This document shows, in pieces, positions 1-8,009 of a stretch of DNA of 64,000 nucleotides (its first letter is position 1; every line of letters begins with the position of its first letter). The DNA is taken from the NCBI RefSeq assembly GCF_003635115.1, contig NZ_RBXJ01000003.1:259324-323323 (forward strand), written 5' to 3'. Source of the stretch: Microbacterium sp. AG1240. GTDB taxonomy: Bacteria; Actinomycetota; Actinomycetes; Actinomycetales; Microbacteriaceae. Under the pieces are notes generated by a model. The model was given only the letters and a program-made list of their open reading frames with translations, was not told the origin of the DNA and did no database searches. A program made the position numbers and the translations under genes.

Positions 1-766
1 CGACGTGCACGTCGATCCGCGTGTGCGTGCCGGTGATCGGCCGCACCCACTCGTGCTCTCCCATGCTGATGACCACGTCCTGCGTCACCGCGGCATCGGC
101 TTGGGCGACGTCGATGACCACGGTACCGCGACGGAGGTCGTCGGAGACGCGCGTGTGGACGGCCGTGACGTCGAACGCCGACGGGGTGAGCGCGCGCAGC
201 CGACCCGTCCGCCACAACCCCGCCGACACGAGCGTGGGACCCCAGTCCCACCCCACGCTGGACGCCATGGTCCGCACCCGGTTGTACGGGTGCGCCCAGT
301 CGAAGGGGTAGTCGATCCCGTCCGCCGCCGCCCGGGCATTCATCTCGGCCACGGTGGAGCGGAACACCACGTGAATCGTGTTGCGACCGCCTCTGAGCAG
401 GTCGGTGACGTCGAACGCATAGCGGCGGAACATGTTCTCCGTGCGACCGACGGTCTCGCCGTTCACCCGTACCTCGGCGATGGTCTGGAGCCCATCGAAT
501 TCGAGCCGCCAGGTCGTCCCGTTTGAAGGCGCGCCGAGTTCGACGGTGGTCTCGTACGACCAATCGGTGTCCGCGACCCACGCGCTGGCTTCTTCGGAAC
601 GGCCGCGGAACGGGTCGGTGATGATCCCCGCGTGCAGCAGCGCGTCGTGAACGGCTCCGGGCACCTCGGCCGGGAGGCTCGCCCCGGCGGAGGACGGAGC
701 TCCCTCGGGGAGTTCGCCGTGGGCGGAGAGGCGCCACTTCAGATCTTCGAACTCGATCGTGCGCAC
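1..766 (-). CDS. Beta-mannosidase, glycoside hydrolase family 2 (N-terminal part, cut by window edge)
   Basis: The first 255 codons of a GH2 enzyme, running off the left edge. It starts at GTG 766 with GGAGG 8 bases upstream. The reading gives a GH2 sugar-binding jelly-roll domain (about residues 30-195) with W-V-x-D-T-D-W-S-Y near residues 63-71, and the GWDWGP motif at about 172-177, which is typical of beta-mannosidases. It then enters the immunoglobulin-like domain. The catalytic glutamates lie outside the window. Expected activity is release of terminal beta-mannose, such as Man-beta-1,4-GlcNAc in N-glycan cores or mannan oligosaccharides. No signal peptide is seen, so the enzyme is probably cytoplasmic and acts on imported oligosaccharides. 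It is divergent from the ROK regulator and close to fucose and GlcNAc genes, which favours a glycan role. GH2 family is secure; substrate is inferred from the N-terminal motifs. Confidence 0.85.
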   Translation of the reverse strand, partial: MRTIEFEDLKWRLSAHGELPEGAPSSAGASLPAEVPGAVHDALLHAGIITDPFRGRSEEASAWVADTDWSYETTVELGAPSNGTTWRLEFDGLQTIAEVRVNGETVGRTENMFRRYAFDVTDLLRGGRNTIHVVFRSTVAEMNARAAADGIDYPFDWAHPYNRVRTMASSVGWDWGPTLVSAGLWRTGRLRALTPSAFDVTAVHTRVSDDLRRGTVVIDVAQADAAVTQDVVISMGEHEWVRPITGTHTRIDVHV

Positions 767-1069
767 GTCGTCGTCCTCCGTTGGTTCGCGCGAACACCGA
801 GGGCGCACGCGTCGACGTAAATATGTTCGCTAACCATACTAACCCCGCTCTCGCGAGCCTCGAGAGGGGGCGCTCAGGATGCGGGCTCGGGGGGAGCGGG
901 TCGAGGGCGCCGTCTTGGCCGGGGGCGTGCCAGTTGGTTAGATGAGAGCACAAACCGCCGGTGCGTCGAGACGGGCCGGCGCCGCTCCTGGGGGAGCGCT
1001 CCTCGATATGCTTGCGACGCGGGAGCTCCGCCACGGAGCCGACGAGCTCAGCGGCAAGGAACGCCAAGG
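767..1069. promoter_or_regulatory. Divergent promoter region between beta-mannosidase and ROK regulator
   Basis: About 300 bases without a gene. The only AT-rich patch is at roughly 815-850. Read on the minus strand it contains TTAGTATGGTTAG, a repeated TTAG, followed by GCGAACATATTTAC, a plausible promoter/operator for the beta-mannosidase gene. A second GGTTAG occurs near 935. ROK regulators commonly bind AT-rich inverted repeats, so these may be its sites. No strict palindrome was found, so this is weak evidence. Confidence 0.35.
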
Positions 1070-2170
1070 ATGAGAATGATTCCGCACAGCCAGAACACGA
1101 AGCTCCTGCCCAGCGATACCCGCAGGCACAATCGCAGCCTCGTGCTGCGGACGCTCTACGGGGCATCGGATATCAGCCGCGCCGACGTGGCCCGCATCAC
1201 CAGCCTGTCGCGGATCACCTCGTCGGAATTGGTCAACGGTCTCGTCGAAGACGGGCTCGTGTACGAGGTGGGGGCCCGGGATTCCTCCGGGCGCCCGGGT
1301 AAGCCGGCCACCCTCCTGCGGATCAATCCCCGGGCGTTCAACGTCGTGGGCGTCGACCTGAGCGACCCGCAACGGCTGACGACGGCGCTCGTCTCCATCG
1401 ATGGAGACACGCTGCATCAGAGCGTGCTGCCGGGTGAGCTGCGCGGCGACGCCGCCTTCTCGGCCATCGTCAACGCCGTCGCGACCCTCAAGGGCAAGAG
1501 CACCGCGCCGCTGTCGGCCATCGCCATCGGCACGCCGGGAGTGGTCAACGAGGAGGGCACGGTCGTCGAGGCGAACAACCTGGACTGGCGCTCTTTCCCG
1601 CTCGCGCGCCGGGTCCGGGAGCGGTTCGATGTGCCCACGCTGGTCTACAACGACGCGAATGCCGCGATCATGGCGGAGCACGATGCCGGCGCCGGCGCGA
1701 ATCTGATCCTCGTCCGCATCGGGATCGGTCTCGGCGCAGCCTGTCTCATCAATGGCGAGCTCGTCCTGGGCGCGAACTTCGCCTCGGGCGAACTCGGTCA
1801 GCTCCGGATCGACGACCGGGGCGGTGCTCGCCTGGAGTCGGTGGTGCGGACGCTCATCGAAGACGCTCTGGCTGCGCTGTCACGGGGCGACGACGACGCG
1901 GCACGGAAGGCCCAGACGGAGATCGGGGCGCTCCTCGGGCGCAGCCTGGCCCCGGTCATCAGTGTGCTGGATGTGCCGGAGCTCGTCATCGACGCCCGCG
2001 CCGGACTGGACGCGGCCGTCATCGGCGACAGCGTCTCCCGCGAGATCAAGCAGCACCTCGCTCTGGACTCGCGTCGGACCCTCGAGATCCGGGGGAGTTC
2101 CTTCGGTGAAGGAGCCGTCATCCGCGGGGTGGTGGCGCGAGCCATCGCCCATTCCCTGGACTGGGCGTAA
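1070..2170 (+). CDS. ROK-family (NagC/XylR-type) transcriptional regulator
   Basis: A 366-residue protein with an N-terminal winged helix-turn-helix (about 18-75, ISRADVARITSLSR...) followed by a ROK sugar-kinase-fold domain (about 85-360). Visible ROK elements are GTPGVV near 150, a phosphate-loop-like IGIGLGAAC and NDANAA. The cysteine-rich zinc motif usual after the catalytic loop (CxCGxxGCxE) is absent; the region reads LGQLRIDDRGG without cysteines, so it may not bind zinc. ROK repressors usually sense a sugar or sugar phosphate. The gene is divergent from the beta-mannosidase, which is its likely target. ATG 1070 (AAGGA 9 bases upstream) and ATG 1076 are both usable starts. Confidence 0.85.
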   Translation: MRMIPHSQNTKLLPSDTRRHNRSLVLRTLYGASDISRADVARITSLSRITSSELVNGLVEDGLVYEVGARDSSGRPGKPATLLRINPRAFNVVGVDLSDPQRLTTALVSIDGDTLHQSVLPGELRGDAAFSAIVNAVATLKGKSTAPLSAIAIGTPGVVNEEGTVVEANNLDWRSFPLARRVRERFDVPTLVYNDANAAIMAEHDAGAGANLILVRIGIGLGAACLINGELVLGANFASGELGQLRIDDRGGARLESVVRTLIEDALAALSRGDDDAARKAQTEIGALLGRSLAPVISVLDVPELVIDARAGLDAAVIGDSVSREIKQHLALDSRRTLEIRGSSFGEGAVIRGVVARAIAHSLDWA

Positions 2171-2183
2171 CCGCCGACCGGCG

Positions 2184-2936
2184 TCAGCGAGCGCGCAATC
2201 GCAGGGACGCCATCCCGCCGTCGACGGCCAGATTCACACCGGTGGTCGACGTGCTGGCCGGGCCCGCGAGGTAGGCCACCGCATCGGCGACCTCGTCGGG
2301 GCTCACCAGGCGTCCGTGCGGTTGCCGCGCGTTCAGCGCGGCGCGCTCAGCGTCGGGGTCGGCGGCGGAATCGAGGAGACGGGAGACCCAGGGGGTATCC
2401 GCAGTGCCCGGGCTCACCGCGTTGACCCGGATCCCGTCGCCGATGTGGTCGGCGGCCATCTGCAAGGTGAGGGAGAGGACCGCCCCCTTGCTGGCTCCGT
2501 ACAGAGCGCGCTGGGGGAGTCCGGTGGTCGCGGCGATGGAGGCCATGTTGACGATGGCGGCGGCGGACGACTGCCGCAGCCAGGGCAGCGCCGCCCGCGA
2601 GACGCGGACGAGCCCGAGGACGTTGACGTCGAAGACGCGGTGCCATTCGTCGTCGGTGTTGTCGCCGATGTCGCCTTGCGAGCCGATGCCCGCGTTGTTC
2701 ACGACGACGTCGATGCCACCGGCGGTGGCCGCGAACGACGTCACCGCGTCCTGGACGGAGGCGTCGTCGGTGATGTCGACCGCGAAGAAGTCGGGGTCCG
2801 TCGATGCCGGAGCGTTGCGGTCGAACACCGCGACGCGAGCGCCGTCGGTGCGCAGTCTCGCGACGATGGCGGCCCCGATGCCGGACGAGCCGCCCGTCAC
2901 GATGGCGTTGAGCCCACGGAAAGTCGCCACGGTCAC
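2184..2936 (-). CDS. SDR-family dehydrogenase, probable 2-keto-3-deoxy-L-fuconate 4-dehydrogenase
   Basis: A 250-residue classical short-chain dehydrogenase. The nucleotide-binding TGGSSGIG is at 14-21, NNAG at 80-83, catalytic Ser133, and Y-x3-K at Tyr146/Lys150. The fold is therefore complete and soluble. The start overlaps the stop of the upstream FAH-family gene by 4 bp, so the two are co-translated. In the known non-phosphorylating L-fucose pathway an SDR oxidises 2-keto-3-deoxy-L-fuconate to the 2,4-diketo acid, which an FAH-family hydrolase then splits. The neighbourhood supplies every other step, so that role is inferred here. The sequence alone supports only an NAD(P)-dependent SDR. 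Confidence 0.85.
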   Translation of the reverse strand: MTVATFRGLNAIVTGGSSGIGAAIVARLRTDGARVAVFDRNAPASTDPDFFAVDITDDASVQDAVTSFAATAGGIDVVVNNAGIGSQGDIGDNTDDEWHRVFDVNVLGLVRVSRAALPWLRQSSAAAIVNMASIAATTGLPQRALYGASKGAVLSLTLQMAADHIGDGIRVNAVSPGTADTPWVSRLLDSAADPDAERAALNARQPHGRLVSPDEVADAVAYLAGPASTSTTGVNLAVDGGMASLRLRAR

Positions 2937-3769
2937 ACCATCTCCTGTCGCTGCCGTCCGAGTCCGTCGATCTCGACTTCGACGACGTCGCCCGGCTGGA
3001 GGTAGGGGAACCGTCCGGAGAGGGCGACGCCCTCGGGGGTTCCCGTGAGGATGAGGTCACCGGGTTCGAGAACCATGTACTGCGACAGCTCGTGGACGAT
3101 CTCTGCCACCCCGAAGATGAGGTCGGCGGTCGAGGAGTCCTGGCGGGGTTCGCCGTTGACCCAGCTGCGAAGACGCAGGTTCTTCACATCGACCTCGTCG
3201 GCGGAGACCAGCCACGGACCGACCGGGGAGAATCCCGCTGCGGACTTGCCCTTCCCCCATTGCCCGCCGGATACCTCCAGCTGCCACGCGCGTTCGGACA
3301 GGTCGTTCGCCAGAACGTAACCCGCCACGTGTGCCATGGCCTCGGCCTCGTCGGCGAGGTAGCTGGCGCGCCGACCGATCACGACGCCCAGCTCGACCTC
3401 CCAGTCGGTCTTCTCGCTCCGGCGCGGAATGGCGACGTCGTCGTCCGGGCCGCCGAGCGTATTGGGAGTCTTCATGAACACGACCATGTGCTCGGGGGGG
3501 AGCGACCCGGACTCGGCGGCGTGGGCGGCGTAATTCATGCCGATGCAGATGATGGCGGACGGACGCGCGATGGGGGCGCCTCGCCGCTTGCCGGCTGCGT
3601 CGAAGGTGGGGAGCGCGCCGGCTTCGAGAGCGGTTCTCACCGGATCGGCGCCGTCGGCGAGGAAGTCGCCGGTGATATCCGCGGTGAGGGAGGACAGGTC
3701 GTAGAACGTCTCTCCCTCGACGAGGACAGGTGTCTCCCGTCCTTTGTCACCGATACGCGCGAACCGCAT
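2933..3769 (-). CDS. FAH-family hydrolase, probable 2,4-diketo-3-deoxy-L-fuconate hydrolase
   Basis: A 278-residue fumarylacetoacetate-hydrolase-fold protein. The FAH metal triad is visible as Glu124 and Glu126 in DWEVELGVVIG and Asp156 in LANDLSER. Substrate-site features include the lid sequence KTPNT near 100 and W-x2-E-V-S-G-G-Q-W-G-K-G-K-S near 162-176, as seen in members acting on 2,4-diketo-3-deoxy sugar acids. It is the first gene of a leftward pair with the SDR. Its promoter region is shared with fuconate dehydratase and holds a GntR box. The expected reaction is hydrolytic cleavage to pyruvate and L-lactate, the final step of oxidative L-fucose breakdown. ATG 3769 has GGAGGAT just upstream. 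Confidence 0.85.
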   Translation of the reverse strand: MRFARIGDKGRETPVLVEGETFYDLSSLTADITGDFLADGADPVRTALEAGALPTFDAAGKRRGAPIARPSAIICIGMNYAAHAAESGSLPPEHMVVFMKTPNTLGGPDDDVAIPRRSEKTDWEVELGVVIGRRASYLADEAEAMAHVAGYVLANDLSERAWQLEVSGGQWGKGKSAAGFSPVGPWLVSADEVDVKNLRLRSWVNGEPRQDSSTADLIFGVAEIVHELSQYMVLEPGDLILTGTPEGVALSGRFPYLQPGDVVEVEIDGLGRQRQEMV

Positions 3770-3841
3770 GTCATCCTCCGAACATCTGAGCTGTGAGCCT
3801 CACAAACTCGCATTCCGCTGAGAATATCAGGTTTGACCCTC

Positions 3842-3857
3842 CATACATCCGATGTTT
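3842..3857 (+). promoter_or_regulatory. GntR-type operator box 1 (fuconate dehydratase/FAH divergon)
   Basis: CATACATCCGATGTTT, matching 14 of 16 positions of the identical boxes before gntR and nagB. The core is an ACATC-N-GATGT palindrome, the size and symmetry expected for a FadR-type GntR dimer. It sits in the 110-bp space between the divergent FAH and fuconate dehydratase starts, so one bound regulator could control both. Confidence 0.7.
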
Positions 3858-3879
3858 AGATGGCGACAGGAAGGACTCC

Positions 3880-5178
3880 ATGACTCTCATCACCTCCATC
3901 GACACCGCCGACATCCGCTTCCCCACTTCGCTGTCCTTGGATGGTTCGGACGCGATGAACCCCGACCCCGACTACTCCGCGGCCTACGTCGTCGTGCGCA
4001 CCGATGCGCCCGATGGCCATGAAGGGCACGCCTTCGCCTTCACGATCGGGCGAGGCAACGATGTTCAGGTCGGCGCGATCGCGGCATTGGCGCCGCACCT
4101 CGTCGGACGGGACGTCGAGGAACTGCTGGCCGATATGGGAGCCGCGTCGGACCTGCTCACACGGGACTCGCAGTTGCGATGGCTGGGACCGGAGAAGGGC
4201 GTCATGCACATGGCGATCGGTGCCGTGGTCAACGCTCTGTGGGATCTGAAGGCGAAGCGCGCGGGCCTGCCGCTCTGGCAGCTCCTGTCTCGGATGACGC
4301 CGGACGAGATCGCCGATCTGGTGGACTACCGGTACCTGACGGACGCCCTCACCCGCGACGAGGCACTGGAGATCCTGCGCGCGGCAGAACCCGGGCGCCG
4401 GGAGCGGGAGGCCGAGTTGCTTCGCCTCGGATACCCCGCTTACACCACGACGCCGGGATGGCTCGGATACTCCGACGAGAAGCTCGCGCGGCTCTGCCGT
4501 GAGGCCATACGGGACGGGTACCCGCAGATCAAACTGAAGGTCGGCGCCGATCTCGACGATGACGTGCGGCGGCTCCGCGTCGCCCGCGAGGTGTGCGGAC
4601 CGGGGTATCCCATCGCCATCGACGCGAACCAGCGGTGGGACGTCGGCACGGCCATCGACTGGATCCAGGCCCTCGCCCCCTTCGATCTCGCCTGGGTGGA
4701 GGAGCCGACCAGCCCCGACGACATCCTGGGTCATGCCGCGATCGCCCGGGCCATCGCGCCCATCCCCGTGGCGACGGGCGAGCACGCCCACAACAGGGTC
4801 ATGTTCAAGCAGTTCCTCCAGGCGCACGGACTGCAGGTCATGCAGATCGACGCTGCCCGTGTGGGCGGGGTGAACGAGAACATCGCCCACCTGCTCCTCG
4901 CGGCGAAGTTCGGGGTTCCGGTCTGCCCCCACGCGGGCGGCGTCGGTCTGTGTGAGGCCGTGCAACACCTGTCGATGTTCGATTACGTGGCCGTGTCCGC
5001 GACCATGGAACAGCGCATGATCGAGTACGTGGACCACCTTCACGAGCACTTCGTCACCCCGACCGATGTGCGCAACGGCAGATATCACCCGCCCACCGCG
5101 CCGGGCGCGGGGACGGAGATGACGGCGGCGACCCTCGCGGAGTACCTCACCGATCGCGACCCCGTGGTGGCTTCGTGA
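3880..5178 (+). CDS. fucD: L-fuconate dehydratase (enolase superfamily)
   Basis: A 432-residue enolase-superfamily (mandelate racemase subgroup) enzyme. It dehydrates L-fuconate to 2-keto-3-deoxy-L-fuconate. With ATG 3880 as start, chosen for AGGAAGGA just upstream, the catalytic residues are Lys218/Lys220 (KLK), metal ligands Asp248 (DANQRW), Glu274 (WVEEP) and Glu301 (GEH), and His351 (CPHAGG). From memory these positions coincide with the numbering of the characterised Xanthomonas L-fuconate dehydratase. The C-terminal signature [12 protein letters not shown]...[10 protein letters not shown] is characteristic. An upstream in-frame ATG at 3793 would place the operator inside the gene and is rejected. 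The stop overlaps the next gene by 4 bp (GTGA). Confidence 0.93.
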   Translation: MTLITSIDTADIRFPTSLSLDGSDAMNPDPDYSAAYVVVRTDAPDGHEGHAFAFTIGRGNDVQVGAIAALAPHLVGRDVEELLADMGAASDLLTRDSQLRWLGPEKGVMHMAIGAVVNALWDLKAKRAGLPLWQLLSRMTPDEIADLVDYRYLTDALTRDEALEILRAAEPGRREREAELLRLGYPAYTTTPGWLGYSDEKLARLCREAIRDGYPQIKLKVGADLDDDVRRLRVAREVCGPGYPIAIDANQRWDVGTAIDWIQALAPFDLAWVEEPTSPDDILGHAAIARAIAPIPVATGEHAHNRVMFKQFLQAHGLQVMQIDAARVGGVNENIAHLLLAAKFGVPVCPHAGGVGLCEAVQHLSMFDYVAVSATMEQRMIEYVDHLHEHFVTPTDVRNGRYHPPTAPGAGTEMTAATLAEYLTDRDPVVAS

Positions 5179-6116
5179 ACGATCGGCTGGGGTACGGCGC
5201 AGCATCCATCGGCAATCTGTACCGCCCCGTCTCCGAAGACGCGGCGGTCGCGGTGCTCGATGCGGCCTGGGGCGGCGGGGTGCGCTCCTTCGACACGGCT
5301 CCGCACTACGGCCTCGGCCTGTCGGAACGCAGACTGGGCGCGTTCCTCGCGACGAAGCCGCGGGAGCAGTACCGGATCTCGACCAAGGTGGGCCGCCTCC
5401 TCGTGCCGAACCCTCATTTCCGGGGAGGGCAGGACACCGAGGGCTTCTCCGTACCGGACGACGTGGTGCGAAAGTACGACCCGACCGCCGACGGCATCGC
5501 GCGTAGTCTCGACGCATCTCTCGCCCGCCTCGGCCTCGACCGTGTCGACAGGCTCTTCCTCCACGATCCCGACGTCTACGACCTGGATGCGGGGATACGG
5601 GAGGGGCTGCCGGCGCTCGCCGCATTGCGCGACCAGGGCATCGTCGTCGAGGTGGGCGTCGGCGTCAACAGCGTCGACGCGGCTCTCCGCGCCGTCCGCG
5701 AATCCGACATCGACGTGGTCATGATCGCGGGTCGGTACACCCTGCTCGAACAGCCCGCCGCAGAGCACCTGCTCCCGGAAGCCGCTGAACGCGGTGTGCG
5801 CATCGTGGCCGCTGCGGTGTTCAATTCCGGGCTCCTCGCCTCGGCCGAGCCCGAGACCGCGCATTACGACTACGGTGAGGTCCCCGGCGAGATCGCGGAG
5901 CGGGCCCGTGAGCTCGCGCGGACATGCCGTCGGTACGGGGTCGCACTCCCCGCGGCGGCCCTGCAGTACCCGCTGCGCCACCCCGCGGTGCGGACCGTCG
6001 TCGTCGGCACGAGCCGCGCATCCGCGATGACGGAGAACATCGCCCATATGGCCGCCGACATCCCCGAGGCTCTCTGGTCGGAGCTGCAGGAGCGCGGGCT
6101 CATCCCCGAGGTCTGA
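5175..6116 (+). CDS. Aldo/keto reductase, probable L-fucose 1-dehydrogenase
   Basis: A 313-residue AKR TIM-barrel protein with the catalytic tetrad visible: Asp40 (FDTA), Tyr45 (HYG), Lys71 (STKVG) and His130 (LFLHDPD). The GTG start at 5175 overlaps the fuconate dehydratase stop by 4 bp, so the two are translationally coupled. Members of this branch, often called D-threo-aldose 1-dehydrogenase, oxidise L-fucose (6-deoxy-L-galactose) at C1 with NAD(P) to the lactone. That matches the first oxidative step of the pathway encoded around it. Family certain; substrate inferred from context and from the extended N-terminal [14 protein letters not shown] start shared by this subgroup. It ends 9 bp from the convergent lactonase gene. 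Confidence 0.85.
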   Translation: MNDRLGYGAASIGNLYRPVSEDAAVAVLDAAWGGGVRSFDTAPHYGLGLSERRLGAFLATKPREQYRISTKVGRLLVPNPHFRGGQDTEGFSVPDDVVRKYDPTADGIARSLDASLARLGLDRVDRLFLHDPDVYDLDAGIREGLPALAALRDQGIVVEVGVGVNSVDAALRAVRESDIDVVMIAGRYTLLEQPAAEHLLPEAAERGVRIVAAAVFNSGLLASAEPETAHYDYGEVPGEIAERARELARTCRRYGVALPAAALQYPLRHPAVRTVVVGTSRASAMTENIAHMAADIPEALWSELQERGLIPEV

Positions 6117-6125
6117 GCGGAGCGG

Positions 6126-6956
6126 TCACCGGAGCGCGTAGATCTTCTCGGCGGTCGCTCCGAAGATCCACCGGGCGTCGTGCGCCTCCGCGGCAGACGC
6201 CACGGTATCGGCCCAGCGCGATGTCGAGGAGCCGCCGGGCCCGCGCGCGCTGACCGGCCAATCGCTGCCGAACATCGACCGTTCCGCGCCGAAGAGATCG
6301 AGCGACGCCCGGAGGAAGTCCGGCGCGTGGCGGCTCACCGACTCCGTCGACGACCCCTCGGCCGGCATCCCCGAGAGCTTCACCGCGACCGTGGGGATCG
6401 CGGCGAGCTCGGCCAGGGCCGCGAACCACGCCCGTCCGCTCCCGCTTGCGAGACCGTCGTCGACGGGAGGCTTGCCGGCGTGATCCAGGATGACGTTCAC
6501 GGCGGGCAGCCCGTCGAGCGCACGGGCGAGGGCGGACAGCTGCGTCCAGTGCACGCACGCGTCGAAGGTCAGGCTCCGCTGCTCCAGGATCGCGAAGGCG
6601 CCCGACAGGCCGCCCTCATCCGTCACGTGCGTGTCGCCCTCCAGCACGAACCGCACCCCCCGCAGTCGGGGGATGCGAGAGAGGTCGTCGAGCTGACGGG
6701 CGACGTCGCGACGGGTCAGGTCGAGGTGCGCGACGATCCCCACCAGCCCGGGCCAGTCGAGCGCGTCCACCCACTCCGCTTCCGTCTGAGCGAGCCTGCC
6801 CTGCGGGTCGGCCTCCACGAACACCCACTCGTCCACCCTTCCGCCACCGTCGTCGATGTCGTCGGGGAGGTGGGGACGGTTCAAGTGCGGCGCCCCGTCC
6901 AGCCACGGATAGCGCAGCATCCGGGGATCCCAGACGTGGACGTGCGCGTCAAGCAT
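6126..6956 (-). CDS. Amidohydrolase-family lactonase, probable L-fucono-1,5-lactonase
   Basis: A 276-residue metal-dependent TIM-barrel hydrolase. The start is ATG 6956 because it brings the metal motif HVH (His5 and His7, in DAHVHVWDP) to the N-terminus as in relatives; longer in-frame readings give low-complexity junk. Further active-site elements are ILDHAGKP in the middle and FGSDWPVS near the end, with GATAEKIY closing the barrel. The family includes L-fuconolactone and L-rhamnonolactone hydrolases. Here it would convert the lactone made by the aldo/keto reductase to L-fuconate for the dehydratase. The start overlaps the mutarotase stop by 8 bp and no clear Shine-Dalgarno is present, so coupled translation is likely. 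Confidence 0.85.
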   Translation of the reverse strand: MLDAHVHVWDPRMLRYPWLDGAPHLNRPHLPDDIDDGGGRVDEWVFVEADPQGRLAQTEAEWVDALDWPGLVGIVAHLDLTRRDVARQLDDLSRIPRLRGVRFVLEGDTHVTDEGGLSGAFAILEQRSLTFDACVHWTQLSALARALDGLPAVNVILDHAGKPPVDDGLASGSGRAWFAALAELAAIPTVAVKLSGMPAEGSSTESVSRHAPDFLRASLDLFGAERSMFGSDWPVSARGPGGSSTSRWADTVASAAEAHDARWIFGATAEKIYALR

Positions 6957-7296
6957 CGCCGCGGGGAGTGCGCGAGACCTGTGCGGCCAGACGCCACACC
7001 TCCTGCAAGGGCGCGTACCCGTCTTCGCCGTCCGAGCCTCGGAAGAGTTCGACGTAGCGCCCGATCCTCTCCTGCCATGCGACATTGGCGGGGTCCGGCC
7101 CGAGCTCCGCGTTCGCGGCGTCCCAATCGTCGCAGTCGACCAGGTGGAAGAGCCGTCGACCGGAGCGCCAGATGGTCCAGTCGTTGATGCCGACCCTCGT
7201 GAACGTCCGAACGAGGTCGGACGGAATGGTGGCGTGCGCCTCGAGATAGCCGGGCACCTCGCCCTCGCGGATCTCCGAGTGAAGGGCGACGAGCAT
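6949..7296 (-). CDS. L-rhamnose/L-fucose mutarotase family protein
   Basis: A 115-residue ferredoxin-like-fold protein of the RhaM family. Recognisable features are the N-terminal H-S-E-I-R-x-G-x2-x-x-Y-L-x-A-H segment, IxDWTIWRSGRRLFHLVDCDD in the middle, and the terminal LxEVWRL helix. These enzymes interconvert anomers of 6-deoxy-L-sugars. Here it would supply the anomer used by the L-fucose dehydrogenase. It lies between gntR (stop/start sharing TGATG) and the lactonase (8-bp overlap), so gntR, mutarotase and lactonase form one leftward operon. Confidence 0.85.
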   Translation of the reverse strand: MLVALHSEIREGEVPGYLEAHATIPSDLVRTFTRVGINDWTIWRSGRRLFHLVDCDDWDAANAELGPDPANVAWQERIGRYVELFRGSDGEDGYAPLQEVWRLAAQVSRTPRGDA

Positions 7297-7967
7297 CAGC
7301 GGGCCTTCCTCAGCCAGTGTTCGACGCCGGAGATGTGGGCGACCATGAGCGCCTGCGCGAGGCCGGCGTCGCCGCGTCGCAGTGCCTCGAGGATGCTTCG
7401 GTGCTCGTCGATGGTGCGCGTGACCGCCCCGTCTTCGGTGATGCCGCGCCAGACACGTGCGCGCAGGGTCGCCCCCGAGAGCGAATCGAGCAGACTCGTC
7501 AGGTAGGCGTTGCCCGCGCAGGCGACGATGCGGTGGTGGAAGTCGATGTCGTGCTCGACGAGCTCTTCGATACCGGCGTCGAGGCGTACGGCGTCCACGG
7601 CCGCGGCGATGTCGTCGGCCTGCTGCGCGGAGATGGCGGCGGCCGCCAGGGCGGCGGCCTGGGGCTCGAGCATGCGACGCACCGCGAAGATCTCCAGCAC
7701 CGAGTCGTCCTGGTGGAGGTCCACGACGAACGACATCGCCTCGAGAAGCAGGCGCGGTTCGAGACTGGTCACGTAGGTGCCGTCGCCGCGGCGAACGTCC
7801 AGCACGCGGATGACCTCGAGCGCCTTGACGGCCTCGCGGAGGGAACTGCGGGAGAGCCCGAGCGTCTCGCTCAGTTCCTTCTCGGGAGGAAGGCGGCTGC
7901 CGGGCCCCAGTGCTCCCGAGACGATCATCTCTTTGATGCGGAGGATCGCTTCATCCGTCACGGCCAT
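7296..7967 (-). CDS. GntR regulator, FadR/FCD subfamily, probable fucose/GlcNAc regulon repressor
   Basis: A 223-residue regulator with a winged helix-turn-helix (about residues 1-67: ...LPPEKELSETLGLSRSSLREAVKAL) and an all-helical FCD effector domain (about 80-215) carrying DIDFHHRI, typical of the metal/ligand site. ATG 7967 is preferred. The other in-frame ATG, 7988, lies inside a 16-bp palindrome identical to one before nagB. No Shine-Dalgarno is obvious at 7967, so the transcript may be leaderless. Autoregulation is implied by the operator directly upstream. The likely effector is a fucose-pathway intermediate or an amino-sugar phosphate, which sequence cannot decide. Confidence 0.9.
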   Translation of the reverse strand: MAVTDEAILRIKEMIVSGALGPGSRLPPEKELSETLGLSRSSLREAVKALEVIRVLDVRRGDGTYVTSLEPRLLLEAMSFVVDLHQDDSVLEIFAVRRMLEPQAAALAAAAISAQQADDIAAAVDAVRLDAGIEELVEHDIDFHHRIVACAGNAYLTSLLDSLSGATLRARVWRGITEDGAVTRTIDEHRSILEALRRGDAGLAQALMVAHISGVEHWLRKAR

Positions 7968-7981
7968 GCTGTCACTGTACC

Positions 7982-7997
7982 CATACATCTGATGTCT
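7982..7997 (-). promoter_or_regulatory. GntR-type operator box 2 (autoregulatory)
   Basis: Plus strand CATACATCTGATGTCT, minus strand AGACATCAGATGTATG. The core ACATC-T-GATGT is a perfect palindrome about a central base. It lies 14 bp upstream of the preferred gntR start and downstream of the nagA stop. Its reverse complement is repeated exactly at 9996-10011. Confidence 0.75.
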
Positions 7998-8009
7998 AAT
8001 CTCGGCGGC

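Noticed and set aside
3856..5625. Long open frame antisense to fuconate dehydratase and the aldo/keto reductase
   Set aside because: Spans two well-supported genes and has no domain.
7968..7988. Longer gntR start at ATG 7988
   Set aside because: It lies within the operator box and adds seven residues not seen in relatives.
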